A stretch of DNA of 64,000 bases from an uncultured Alphaproteobacteria bacterium. Lineage in GTDB: Bacteria; Pseudomonadota; Alphaproteobacteria; GCA-2731375. Shown here in pieces: positions 52,562-60,989 of this stretch; the stretch's first letter is position 1, and the number at the start of each line of letters is the position of its first letter. The position numbers and the translations under genes are program-made. The DNA lies in contig CATOSZ010000003.1 of NCBI GenBank assembly GCA_951812805.1, positions 450,557 to 514,556 on the forward strand, in the 5' to 3' direction. The notes beneath the pieces were generated by a model, which did not search any database, had not been told where the DNA came from, and saw only the letters and a list, made by a program, of their open reading frames with translations.

Positions 52562-53458
52562 ATGGAGAACCTGCCGTTCGACCGCCCGGGGCGGTTCTAC
52601 AAGGGCAACCTGCATACCCACTCGACCAATTCGGACGGCAGCCATTCGCCCGAACGGGTGACCGCCTTCTACCGCGAGGCTGGCTACGACTTCCTGGCGC
52701 TGACCGACCATTTCATGGAACGCTACGGCTTCCCCATCACCGATACGCGCGCGCTGCGCTCGGACGGGTTCACCACGCTCATCGCGGCGGAACTGCACGC
52801 ACCGGAAACACGGATCGGCGAGACCTGGCACATCAAGGCGATCGGCCTGCCGCTCGACTTCCCGGCCCTGGCACCAGGCGAGACGGGGCCGGAGATCGCC
52901 GCCCGCGCCGCCGAGGCGGGCGCCTTCATCGGCATTGTGCATCCCTCCTGGTACGGCCTGACGACGGCGGACGCCTACGATCTTCCCTTCGCGCACGCCA
53001 TCGAGATCTACAACCACGGCTCGGCGGTGGAGACCGATCGGGGCGACGACTGGCCGTTCTGCGACCAGCTGTTGAACGACGGCTGGCGCCTGTCCGGCTA
53101 TGCCACGGACGACGCCCATCACCTCACCCACGACTGCCTCGGCGGCTGGGTCCAGGTGAAAGCGGAAACGCCGGCGCCCGACGCCCTGCTCGCGGCCCTG
53201 AAAGCGGGTCACTACTACTCGAGCCAGGGGCCGGAGATCCACGATATCCGCCTCGACGACGGCGAGGTCCGGGTCGAATGCTCACCGGCCAGCACCATCA
53301 TCATCCAGGGCCGCGGCTCCAAGGCCGACTTTGCCCGGGGCTGCGACCTGACCGAGGCGCGCTTCCCGCTCGCCCGCCACGAAGCGGCCTACTTCCGCAT
53401 CACCGTGGTCGACCAGGCCGGCCGCAAGGCCTGGTCGAACCCGGTCTGGCAGACCTGA
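52562..53458 (+). CDS. PHP-domain phosphoesterase
   Basis: Product of 298 residues. The PHP metal motifs are [21 protein letters not shown], and GYATDDAHH with the trailing histidine. These proteins are metal-dependent phosphoesterases, for example histidinol phosphatase relatives. The ATG at 52562 follows GGGGAG. It is divergent from the HisD-like gene; in a his operon the two would be histidinol-phosphate phosphatase and dehydrogenase, but no other his genes are present. Confidence 0.85.
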   Translation: MENLPFDRPGRFYKGNLHTHSTNSDGSHSPERVTAFYREAGYDFLALTDHFMERYGFPITDTRALRSDGFTTLIAAELHAPETRIGETWHIKAIGLPLDFPALAPGETGPEIAARAAEAGAFIGIVHPSWYGLTTADAYDLPFAHAIEIYNHGSAVETDRGDDWPFCDQLLNDGWRLSGYATDDAHHLTHDCLGGWVQVKAETPAPDALLAALKAGHYYSSQGPEIHDIRLDDGEVRVECSPASTIIIQGRGSKADFARGCDLTEARFPLARHEAAYFRITVVDQAGRKAWSNPVWQT

Positions 53459-53465
53459 GCCGCGC

Positions 53466-55043
53466 TCACCGCCGCGGCGGGCCGGCGGGATCGAGGGTGA
53501 CCTTGTAGAGTTCGCGGTCGGCACGATCCATCAGGCGGACGGTCAGCCGTTCGCTCGCGCCGTCGATGTCGATTAGGCCGAAGAACTGCAGGCCGGCCGA
53601 GGGCGGCAGGTTGACCCCCTGCCCCGGCGCGGGCGCCTTCACGAAGCGAACCTCGGGCCCGAACGTGTCGTCCAATGCGTTCGGCCCGAAGGTGCCGGCA
53701 TGCAGCGGGCCGGAGACGAACTCCCAGAACGGCGTGAAGTCGGGGAACCGGGCGCGCGCCGGGTCGTAATGGTGTGCCGCCGTATAGTGCACGTCGGCGG
53801 TCAGCCACACCGTATTGGCGATGCCGGCGGTATGGATGAAGCGCAGCAGGTCGGCGACCTCCAGTTCCCGGCCCTTCGGCGTACCGTTCTCGCCGTTGGC
53901 GACGGCTTCCGCGCCGCTCCTGGTTTTCCAGTCGTCCCAGACGACGAGGCCGATCGGCATATCCGAGGCGATCACCTTCCAGGTCGCTTTCGACGCCGCC
54001 AATGCCTGTTTCAACCAGGCGATCTGGCGGGCACCGAAGATCCGGGCCCCGGGCGTGAGGCTCGTCTCCAGCGACGCGCCGTTCGGCCCGCGGTAGCTTC
54101 TGAGGTCGATGAAGAAGACGTCGAGCAGCGGCCCGTAGGAGATCTTGCGATAGATCCGCCCCGGCTCCTGCGGGTTGCGACGGATCGGCGTCATCTCGTG
54201 AAAGGCCTGGGCGGCACGGGCCCGCAGCTGCGGAACGGACTTCACCGCATAGCGGGCGTCGGCGGTGAGGTCCTTCGCGTCCGACCAGTTGTCGACCACC
54301 TCGTGGTCGTCCCATTGCACGAAGCTCGGACAGACCGCATTCAGGGCGCGGACATGTTCGTCCATCATGTTGTATTTCCACTGGGCCCGGAACTCGCCCA
54401 GGGTTTCGGCCACCTTGCGCTTCTCGTCGATCAGCACCCGGTTGCGCCAGATCTCACCGGATTTCAGCCGGACCTCGTCCTGCATCGGACCGTCCGCATA
54501 GATCGTGTCGCCGGAATGGATCAAGAAATCTGGATCGTGCCGGGCAATGGTGGCGTAGGTCGTCATGCCGGCCTCGTCGATGCCCCAGCCCTGGCCCGCC
54601 GTGTCGCCCGACCAGGCGAAGCGCACGTCGCGCCTGGCCTTGGGCGCGGTGCGAAAACGGCCGACGACGGGTTCCGAACGCTGGTTGATGTCGTCGAGAG
54701 CTTCGGCGGTGAAGCGGTAGAAGACGTCCTGGCCGGATGGCAGGCCGGCCAGCAGCCGCTTGACGGCCAGATCATGGCTCGGCGTCGCATCCTGGGGCGG
54801 CAGGTGCCAGGCGTTCTCGAAACTCTCAACCGTGGCGACCTCGACATGGACGCGGGCGGGCCGGTCGACGCGGGTCCAGACCATGCCGGAGGCGGTGTCG
54901 ACGTCCCCCGACTGGACCCCATGCGGGAAGACGGGCCGCCCGGCGGCGCGGGCGTAATAGGGGGCGAAGCCGGTAAGAAGCGCGGCGGAACCCGCAGCTC
55001 CGAGAAACTGACGGCGGGTCGAGATCGCCCTCCGGTGGCCCAT
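53466..55043 (-). CDS. Tat-exported alkaline phosphatase D (PhoD family)
   Basis: Product of 525 residues. A twin-arginine signal, STRRQFLGAAG, at the N-terminus exports the folded enzyme. The PhoD catalytic motifs are WSGDTAGQGWG, IHSGDTIYADGP, VQWDDHEVVDNW and TADVHYTAAHHYD. It hydrolyses phosphodiesters or phosphomonoesters in the periplasm with Fe3+ and Ca2+. It lies 11 bases downstream of the enoyl-CoA hydratase gene on the same strand. Confidence 0.9.
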   Translation of the reverse strand: MGHRRAISTRRQFLGAAGSAALLTGFAPYYARAAGRPVFPHGVQSGDVDTASGMVWTRVDRPARVHVEVATVESFENAWHLPPQDATPSHDLAVKRLLAGLPSGQDVFYRFTAEALDDINQRSEPVVGRFRTAPKARRDVRFAWSGDTAGQGWGIDEAGMTTYATIARHDPDFLIHSGDTIYADGPMQDEVRLKSGEIWRNRVLIDEKRKVAETLGEFRAQWKYNMMDEHVRALNAVCPSFVQWDDHEVVDNWSDAKDLTADARYAVKSVPQLRARAAQAFHEMTPIRRNPQEPGRIYRKISYGPLLDVFFIDLRSYRGPNGASLETSLTPGARIFGARQIAWLKQALAASKATWKVIASDMPIGLVVWDDWKTRSGAEAVANGENGTPKGRELEVADLLRFIHTAGIANTVWLTADVHYTAAHHYDPARARFPDFTPFWEFVSGPLHAGTFGPNALDDTFGPEVRFVKAPAPGQGVNLPPSAGLQFFGLIDIDGASERLTVRLMDRADRELYKVTLDPAGPPRR

Positions 55044-55054
55044 ACCCGCCCCGA

Positions 55055-55837
55055 TCAGTCCCGCCAGACCGGTTTGCGCTTGGCGAGGAAGGCGGCGACG
55101 CCCTCGTCGAAGTCCGGGTCCTCGGCAAGCGCCACGGCCTCGTCGCGCTCCAGCGCCATGCCCTCCGCGAAACTCATCCCGCCGCCGAGAGTGACGGTGC
55201 GGCGGATCGCCGCCATCGCACGACGCGGCTTGGCCGCGAGGCCGACGGCGTAGGCCTGGACGTGCGCCTCCAGGTCCGCGTCGGCGACCAGCTCGTCGAC
55301 CAGGCCCATGGCGAGCGCTGTTTCCGCGTCGTGCACCCGGCCTTCGTAGAGATAGCGCAAGCTCGCCGGCCGGCCGATCAGGCGGACCAGCGCCTGGGTC
55401 GTCGCGATCGGCGGGATGAAGGCGATATTGATCTCCGGCTGGCCGAAGCGGGCGCCGCGAGCGGCGAAGCGGAGGTCGCAATGCAATGCCATCTCCAGCC
55501 CGCCGCCGACCGCGGTGCCGCGGATCGCCGCCAACAAGGGTTTCGGCGCCTCGCGCAGCAGGGTGGCCATGTCATGGGTGTTGGCGACCCAGGCGCGCAT
55601 GCCCTCGCCGCCGATGCCGACGAAGGCGTCGAGATCGGCACCGGCGGAGAAATATTTCTCGACCGCGGTGCCGAGCACGCCGACGCGGACCTCGGGCGCG
55701 GTGGCGAGCCAGCGGATCGCCTCCCGCGTTTCAAGCGCCATCTCGCGGGTGAAGGCGTTGACCGGCGGACGAGCGAAGCGCAGCCAGCCGACCCGGTCGA
55801 CGACCTCGGTCTCGATGAACTCGAACGTCGGGCTCAC
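55055..55837 (-). CDS. Enoyl-CoA hydratase/isomerase family protein
   Basis: Product of 260 residues of the crotonase fold. The oxyanion-hole segments are EKYFSAGADLDAF and IRGTAVGGGLEMALHCDLRFA; the acidic residue at RFGQPEINIAFIP is the usual place for the catalytic glutamate. It hydrates or isomerises an acyl-CoA. It begins with GTG overlapping the hydroxyacid-oxidase stop by GTGA. The substrate is unknown. Confidence 0.88.
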   Translation of the reverse strand: MSPTFEFIETEVVDRVGWLRFARPPVNAFTREMALETREAIRWLATAPEVRVGVLGTAVEKYFSAGADLDAFVGIGGEGMRAWVANTHDMATLLREAPKPLLAAIRGTAVGGGLEMALHCDLRFAARGARFGQPEINIAFIPPIATTQALVRLIGRPASLRYLYEGRVHDAETALAMGLVDELVADADLEAHVQAYAVGLAAKPRRAMAAIRRTVTLGGGMSFAEGMALERDEAVALAEDPDFDEGVAAFLAKRKPVWRD

Positions 55838-57009
55838 GGCCGGCGGTTGCGGCGCAAATCGTCGTCGTCGTCCCAGAGCAGGAATTCCGGTCCGAGATCG
55901 CGCAAGGTCGGCGCCCCCATCTGCGCCATTGTCAGGTCCAGCTCGCCCTCCAGGATATCGAGGGCGCGCATGGCGCCGTCGACGCCGCCGGCGGCGGCCC
56001 CGTAGAGGGTCGGGCGGCCGAGGAAGACGAACTTGGCGCCGAGGCAGAGCGCCAAAGCGACATCCGAGCCGCGCCGTACACCGCTGTCCAACATCAAGGT
56101 GACCCGGTCGCCGACCGCCCGGTTGATCGCCGGCAACACCTCGAGCGGCGAGGGCGCGCGGTCGAGCTGGCGGGCACCGTGGTTGGAGACGGTGATGCCG
56201 TCGATGCCCATGTCGGCGGCCCGCAACGCGTCGTCGGGATGCATGATGCCCTTCAGGATGAAGGTGCCGGGGAACAGCTCACGGAAGCGCTCCACATGCT
56301 TCCAGTCGAGCGGCGCCGCGGTCTGGCCGGCGGTGAAGTCGGCCACCTTGTCCGGGTTGCTGGTGCCCGCGTATTTCGCCCAGTTGGGGAAGAAGGGCGT
56401 GCCCATCTTCATGTATTCCATCATCCAGCCCGGATGGCGCAGCGCCTCCAGCTTGGTCCGCATGGTCATCTTCAAGGGCCGGGAGAAGCCGTTGCGCACG
56501 TTCCGCTCGCGCTTCGAGTGGACCGGCACGTCGACGGTCAGCACCAGGGTCGAGAGCCCCGCGTCGGCCGCCCGCTTGACCATGTCCTCGGAGATCGTCT
56601 TGTCCTTCGCGGCGTAGAGCTGGTACCAGCCATGGTCCGGCGCGACCTTGGCCAGATCCTCCATCGAGGCGGTGGAGGAGCCGGACATGATGAAGGGCAC
56701 GTTGTGCCGTTTCGCCGCCTCCGCCAGCATCAGGTCGGCGCCCGGGCGGAACAGCGAGGCGAGGCCCGTCGGCGAAATGCCGAAGGGGCTGGAATAGGTC
56801 CGGCCGAACAGTTCCTGGCTCTGATCGCGCTTGGAGACATCGATCAGATAGCGCGGCACCAGGCGATGCTCGCGGAACATCCGCTCGTTGCGGTCCAGCC
56901 CGTCCTCGTCCTCAACCCCACCTTCGATGAAGTCGAAGGCGATCTTCGGCAGCCGCTTCTTGGCGAGCTTGCGCAGGTCGTCGATATTGACGGCACCCTG
57001 GACATTCAT
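55834..57009 (-). CDS. FMN-dependent alpha-hydroxy acid oxidase/dehydrogenase
   Basis: Product of 391 residues, the LldD/glycolate-oxidase TIM barrel. SNHGARQLDRAPSPLEVLP contains the active-site histidine and arginine, DSGVRRGSDVALALCLGAKFVFLGRPTLYG is the FMN phosphate-binding region, and YAAKDKTISEDMV is typical. It oxidises an L-2-hydroxy acid to the keto acid. The start is ATG 57009. It is in an operon with a PhyH dioxygenase upstream and an enoyl-CoA hydratase downstream. Confidence 0.9.
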   Translation of the reverse strand: MNVQGAVNIDDLRKLAKKRLPKIAFDFIEGGVEDEDGLDRNERMFREHRLVPRYLIDVSKRDQSQELFGRTYSSPFGISPTGLASLFRPGADLMLAEAAKRHNVPFIMSGSSTASMEDLAKVAPDHGWYQLYAAKDKTISEDMVKRAADAGLSTLVLTVDVPVHSKRERNVRNGFSRPLKMTMRTKLEALRHPGWMMEYMKMGTPFFPNWAKYAGTSNPDKVADFTAGQTAAPLDWKHVERFRELFPGTFILKGIMHPDDALRAADMGIDGITVSNHGARQLDRAPSPLEVLPAINRAVGDRVTLMLDSGVRRGSDVALALCLGAKFVFLGRPTLYGAAAGGVDGAMRALDILEGELDLTMAQMGAPTLRDLGPEFLLWDDDDDLRRNRRP

Positions 57010-57036
57010 GGCTTCGCCCCCTTGTTTCTCATTTTC

Positions 57037-57924
57037 TTACTCGGCCGCGTCGAGCCGATCCTCGACATGGCCGAGGATGGACGTGCGTGAACCGCGCTGG
57101 TTCTCGTAGATCGAACCCTCGAAGCGGGCCGGCGGCAACGGCATGCGGACCGGCGCCGGCGCCAGCCGCGCGTTGATCGAGGGCGTACCGGCGACCATCA
57201 GCCGGTCGTATTCCGAAAGCTCCGTCAGTCCCATCAGCGGCCAGGCGTCGGCCGCCGTATATTGCATCAACAGCAACCGGCGATCGCCGTTCGAGCTGTT
57301 CGGCAGGGAGCCGTGCACGGCCCGGACATGGTGGATGGAAACCGAGCCGGCCGTACCGGTCAGCGGCACGGCGGTCGCGTAGATCTCGTCGGCGGCGGGA
57401 TCGTTGATGGCGCCGCAGAAATAGCCTTCGGCGTGATGGTCGAAGGTCGGGCCCTTGTGGCTGCCGGGCACTATCTGCAACGCGCCGTTCTCCAGCGTCA
57501 TGTCGTCGATCATGATGCCAACGGCCAGCAGGTCGTCGTTGGTGTGGGGATAAAAGGCCCAGTCCTGGTGCCATTCGACCGGTGCGCCGCCGGCGGCGGC
57601 CTTCATGTTCAACTTGGCGTTCTGGAAACGAACGTCGGGCCCGATCAGCTCGACCAACGCCGCGACCAGGCGGGGGTGGCGATAGGCGCGGGCATAGGTC
57701 TCGTGGAAATCCTGCGGCGTCTTCAGCCGGCGGACCTTGGGCGCCTCGGCCGTATGGTCGTCTTCCAGGTCATAGAGAGGGGTATGCCCACTCACCTCGC
57801 GGGACTTCTCGACGAAATCCTCGGTGACCCGGCGCAGCTCCGCCACCTCGTCGGGCGAGAAGACATCGGGCACGACGATGAAACCGTCTCTGTTGTATGC
57901 GTCGACCTGGGCTTGGCTGATCAT
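57037..57924 (-). CDS. PhyH-type Fe(II)/2-oxoglutarate dioxygenase
   Basis: Product of 295 residues. The iron ligands are EWHQDWAFYPH (H-x-D) and HHVRAVHGSLPN, with VPGSHKGP between, as in phytanoyl-CoA dioxygenase family members. It is the first gene of the operon with the hydroxyacid oxidase (27-base gap), so the product alcohol may be the oxidase's 2-hydroxy acid substrate. The ribosome site is weak; the ATG at 57924 is the first in frame. Confidence 0.88.
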   Translation of the reverse strand: MISQAQVDAYNRDGFIVVPDVFSPDEVAELRRVTEDFVEKSREVSGHTPLYDLEDDHTAEAPKVRRLKTPQDFHETYARAYRHPRLVAALVELIGPDVRFQNAKLNMKAAAGGAPVEWHQDWAFYPHTNDDLLAVGIMIDDMTLENGALQIVPGSHKGPTFDHHAEGYFCGAINDPAADEIYATAVPLTGTAGSVSIHHVRAVHGSLPNSSNGDRRLLLMQYTAADAWPLMGLTELSEYDRLMVAGTPSINARLAPAPVRMPLPPARFEGSIYENQRGSRTSILGHVEDRLDAAE

Positions 57925-58011
57925 GGGACCGATTCCCGTATGTGAAGAAACAGTGGGGCTACAATGGGATAATCCCTCGCCGGAACCCGGTCAAGACGAA
58001 GCCGCGGCGGC

Positions 58012-58542
58012 CTACTTGCGGTCTTCGTAGTGCACGTTCTCGGTCAGGATCCGCTCCAGCTCCGCCGGACGCACGGCCAGCAGGGCGGTCGAGACCACCA
58101 CCGTCGGGAAGCCGGCCATCTTGCCCTGGTAGCGGGCGATGTTCGGGCTCATCAGCATCGAGCCGACTTCGCGCTTCATCCGCTCGACCTGTTCGGGCGG
58201 CAGGGCGTCCGGATCGTAGGCGATGATCAGGGCGTTGCGCTGCAGGTTGGCGCGCCCGAGGCCGATGCCCTGGATCGCCGACCAGGGGATCAGGCCGAAG
58301 TTGGGGCGCCGGCACTGGATGCCCGAAGCGTCGATGACGAGGGCCGGCGCCGTGGCGAAGCCCATCCAGAACATACCGACGGTGCAGATCGCGCCGACGG
58401 CCATCATCATCACGCCCAGCGTCGCCGCATCCCCTGGATACTGCCAGACGTGCCAGCCGAGATAGGCGACGTAAATGCAGGCAATGCCCAGCATGCCGTG
58501 CTTGATCCGGCTGGCGTGGATCTCGACCCGGTTCGCGTTCAT
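58012..58542 (-). CDS. Membrane protein with PH-like domain (STM3941-like)
   Basis: Product of 176 residues with two membrane helices (about 17-38 and 44-68) and a cytoplasmic C-terminal domain of beta strands that looks like a bacterial PH domain (LVIDASGIQCRRPNFGLIPWSAI). It overlaps the MaoC gene by ATGA. I do not recognise a specific family. It may anchor or regulate the MaoC pair at the membrane. Confidence 0.65.
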   Translation of the reverse strand: MNANRVEIHASRIKHGMLGIACIYVAYLGWHVWQYPGDAATLGVMMMAVGAICTVGMFWMGFATAPALVIDASGIQCRRPNFGLIPWSAIQGIGLGRANLQRNALIIAYDPDALPPEQVERMKREVGSMLMSPNIARYQGKMAGFPTVVVSTALLAVRPAELERILTENVHYEDRK

Positions 58543-58979
58543 GTCCGCCCCTCCCCGTCCACCGGCCGGCGCAGGTAGAAGACGATGGAGGTCAGACGCA
58601 TCAACACCTCGCCCCGCTGGTTCAGCATTTCATAGGCCAAATTCAGGATGCCGCGGTCCGGCCGGCCGCGGCTCTCGCGTTTGCCGACCACGGTCTTGCG
58701 GATCGACAACACGTCGCCCGCCCGTCCCGGCCGGTGCAGAACCAGGTCGTCGAAGCCGCCCGAAACCAGGCTGTTGCCGATCACCTCCCGGTTGGCGACG
58801 ATCATGCGGATCTTGATCGCCCCCAGCATGGCCCAGCCGGCGACCGGCTCGGCGTGCGCCGGCGCGCCCGGCTCGAACGCCTCGCGCCAGACCCGGATTT
58901 CCTCGGCGGTGACCTCGTGGCGACCATAAGTCAGGGTTTCGCCGATCTCCCAGTCCTCGTACCAGCGTTCGGCGCTCAT
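58539..58979 (-). CDS. MaoC-type (hotdog) dehydratase protein, second
   Basis: Product of 146 residues. The hotdog fold starts with YEDWEIGETLTYGRHEVTAEEI, a motif of MaoC-like hydratases, but the catalytic Asp-His pair (D-x4-H) is not evident: the corresponding helix reads WREAFEPGAPAHAE. It overlaps both neighbours by ATGA. It may be a non-catalytic partner of the first MaoC protein. Confidence 0.78.
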   Translation of the reverse strand: MSAERWYEDWEIGETLTYGRHEVTAEEIRVWREAFEPGAPAHAEPVAGWAMLGAIKIRMIVANREVIGNSLVSGGFDDLVLHRPGRAGDVLSIRKTVVGKRESRGRPDRGILNLAYEMLNQRGEVLMRLTSIVFYLRRPVDGEGRT

Positions 58980-59407
58980 GTCGCCGGCTCCCGCCGGGTG
59001 ATGGCGAACGGGCCTTCGAGGGAGGTGGCGACATGACCCTCCTGGTCGATCAGCTCGACCCGGCAACGGCAGATGCCCGCCGCCGCCGACAGCACTTCCA
59101 GCCGGCCGGTCAGGACGTCGCCTGGGCGGATCGGCCGCAGCCATCTGAGCGCCTCGATCTCCCGTTGTTCGAGCCCGACCACGTCGGCCCGCGCCTGCCA
59201 CTCGGAGAGCAGCCGGGTCGCAAGCGCCGCGGCGTGCCAACCGCTGGCGATCAGGGTGCCGAAGGAGCCGGCCCGCGCCGCCACCGCGTCCATGTGCATC
59301 GGCTGGGGATCCCAGGCGGTGGCGAAGGCGACGATCGCCGCCTCGTCGACCGTCACCCGGCCGAGGTCGTGCAGGTCGCCGACCGTGAAATCCTCGAAAT
59401 ACAGCAT
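58976..59407 (-). CDS. MaoC-type (hotdog) dehydratase protein, first
   Basis: Product of 143 residues. MLYFEDFTVGDLHDLGRVTV opens the MaoC-like hotdog, and the hydratase helix contains ATAWDPQPMHMDA with the D-x4-H dyad of (R)-specific enoyl-CoA hydratases, followed by ASGWHAAALATRL. It would hydrate an enoyl-CoA. With the second hotdog protein it probably forms a heterodimer. The ATG at 59407 follows GAAGGGA; a longer upstream frame is not supported. Confidence 0.82.
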   Translation of the reverse strand: MLYFEDFTVGDLHDLGRVTVDEAAIVAFATAWDPQPMHMDAVAARAGSFGTLIASGWHAAALATRLLSEWQARADVVGLEQREIEALRWLRPIRPGDVLTGRLEVLSAAAGICRCRVELIDQEGHVATSLEGPFAITRREPAT

Positions 59408-59531
59408 GCCCGTGGTCCCTTCGCGGGGCGGACAATATGCCGATCCGCGCGCTGAGGGAACGCCCGCCTTGAAGCGGGGCGGCGATTGCGCTTTGTTCGC
59501 CGCCTGCCAACCACGCCGGGAGAGTATCGAG

Positions 59532-60428
59532 ATGACCGCAGCCACCACCATCGCCATCCTCAGCCCGGGCGACATGGGCCATGCGGTCGGCCGCGCGCTG
59601 ATCGCCGGCGGTAACCGCGCCGTCACCGATCTCAGCGGACGCAGCGCCCATACCCGCGGCCTCGCCGCCGCCGGCGGGCTGGAGGATCTCGGCTCCCTCG
59701 ACGCCGTGGTCGCGGCGGCGGATCTCGTCCTGTCGATCCTGCCGCCGAGCGATGCGCCGGCCCTGGCAGAGGCGGTCGCCGGCGCCATGGCGCGCACCGA
59801 CGCCCGGCCGGTCTATGCCGATTGCAACGCCGTTTCGCCCGCCACCGTCGCCACCATTGCCGAGACCATCGCCGGCGCCGGCGCGCCGTTCATCGATTGC
59901 GGCATCATCGGCGCCGCCCCCGGCAAGGGCACGCCGACCCGCTTTTACGTCGCCGGCCCCGACACCGGAATCATGGAGGCGATCGAGGCGCCGGAAGTCT
60001 GGATCAAACCGCTCGGCACCGAGATCGGCCGGGCCTCGGCGATGAAGATGTGCTACGCCTCCCTCACCAAGGGGACCAACGCGCTGCATGTGGCGGTGCT
60101 GACGGCGGCGGCCCGCCTCGGCCTCGGCGACGAAATGGCCGAGGAGTTCGAATATTCCCAGAAATCGACGCTGGCCAAGATGAGCGCCGTGGTGCCCTTC
60201 CTGCCGGCGGACGCTGCCCGTTGGGTCGGCGAGATGTGGGAGATTTCCGCGACATATCGCGATGCCGGCCTGCCGCCCGGCTTCCACGAGGGCGCGGCGG
60301 CGGTCTTCGAACTGCTGGCCCAAACCCCCTTCGCAGCGGAAACCCGCGAGACCCTGGATCGCACGCGAACCCTGGAACAGGCGGTGCGCGTCTATGCCGA
60401 GACCCGGGGACCGGACGGCGCGGATTGA
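59532..60428 (+). CDS. NAD(P)-dependent oxidoreductase, DUF1932 type
   Basis: Product of 298 residues. The Rossmann loop reads AILSPGDMGHAVG (S-P-G-D-M-G), followed by a 6-phosphogluconate-dehydrogenase-like helical part and the DUF1932 C-terminal domain (KMCYASLTKGTNALHVAVL with the conserved lysine). Members oxidise or reduce a 3-hydroxy acid. The ATG at 59532 follows GGGAGAG. It is divergent from the MaoC operon. Confidence 0.82.
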   Translation: MTAATTIAILSPGDMGHAVGRALIAGGNRAVTDLSGRSAHTRGLAAAGGLEDLGSLDAVVAAADLVLSILPPSDAPALAEAVAGAMARTDARPVYADCNAVSPATVATIAETIAGAGAPFIDCGIIGAAPGKGTPTRFYVAGPDTGIMEAIEAPEVWIKPLGTEIGRASAMKMCYASLTKGTNALHVAVLTAAARLGLGDEMAEEFEYSQKSTLAKMSAVVPFLPADAARWVGEMWEISATYRDAGLPPGFHEGAAAVFELLAQTPFAAETRETLDRTRTLEQAVRVYAETRGPDGAD

Positions 60429-60544
60429 AACAATTGAAACAAACCCGGCTGTAAAGCGAGGTCGGAGCGAAACACAAGTCCTTTAGCTTGCCTTGTGACG
60501 ACGACGGGCCTGTCGCCCATCGCGTCGCAAACGGAGTGGGGACC

Positions 60545-60850
60545 ATGTTTCATCGGCAACCGGCCTATGCCATTCAGGCGGCTGGCGAAAGCGCCGCCAC
60601 CGGTTTTGGATTTCACGCGAAGGGAAGCCAGCGGATCGTCGCCCAGCGGCGCGGCCGGTTCGATCTCTTTGCCCTGATCCAGCTGACGGTCCGTCTCCTG
60701 CTCCGCTGGCACCGGCGGCGCCGGGCCGCCCGGGCGCTCGGCACCATTACCGGTAAACTTCTGAACGACATTGGAATTTCCGCCCAGGAACGGGAAGCCG
60801 CGACGGAGTACTTCGCCGAGGCGAGCGGGGACTATCCGTCGGGGCGGTAG
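60545..60850 (+). CDS. DUF1127 small protein
   Basis: Product of 101 residues. The C-terminal 50 residues (RRRRAARALGTITGKLLNDIGISAQEREAA) are the DUF1127 domain, a short arginine-rich module with an L-x-D-I-G turn known in alphaproteobacteria, where some members bind RNA regulators. The N-terminal 45 residues are unrelated. The ATG at 60545 is preferred over a longer frame. A tandem 9-base direct repeat (ATTGAAACA at 60424 and 60433) lies upstream. The function is unknown. Confidence 0.7.
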   Translation: MFHRQPAYAIQAAGESAATGFGFHAKGSQRIVAQRRGRFDLFALIQLTVRLLLRWHRRRRAARALGTITGKLLNDIGISAQEREAATEYFAEASGDYPSGR

Positions 60851-60989
60851 GGTCATGGGGGTTTGGACAGGAGCCGGCGTCGACGCCGCCCGGAGGACAG
60901 GGCCGGAGTCGACGTCGCCTTGTGCTAGAATTTCCGGCGACTCGTCGCCCCGCGGCGGGGTGAAATCAGCCTCCCGGGGACGGTCGGCC

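Noticed and set aside
60424..60441. Tandem ATTGAAACA repeat as a CRISPR or mobile end
   Set aside because: Only two short copies with no wider symmetry; noted as a possible promoter feature only.
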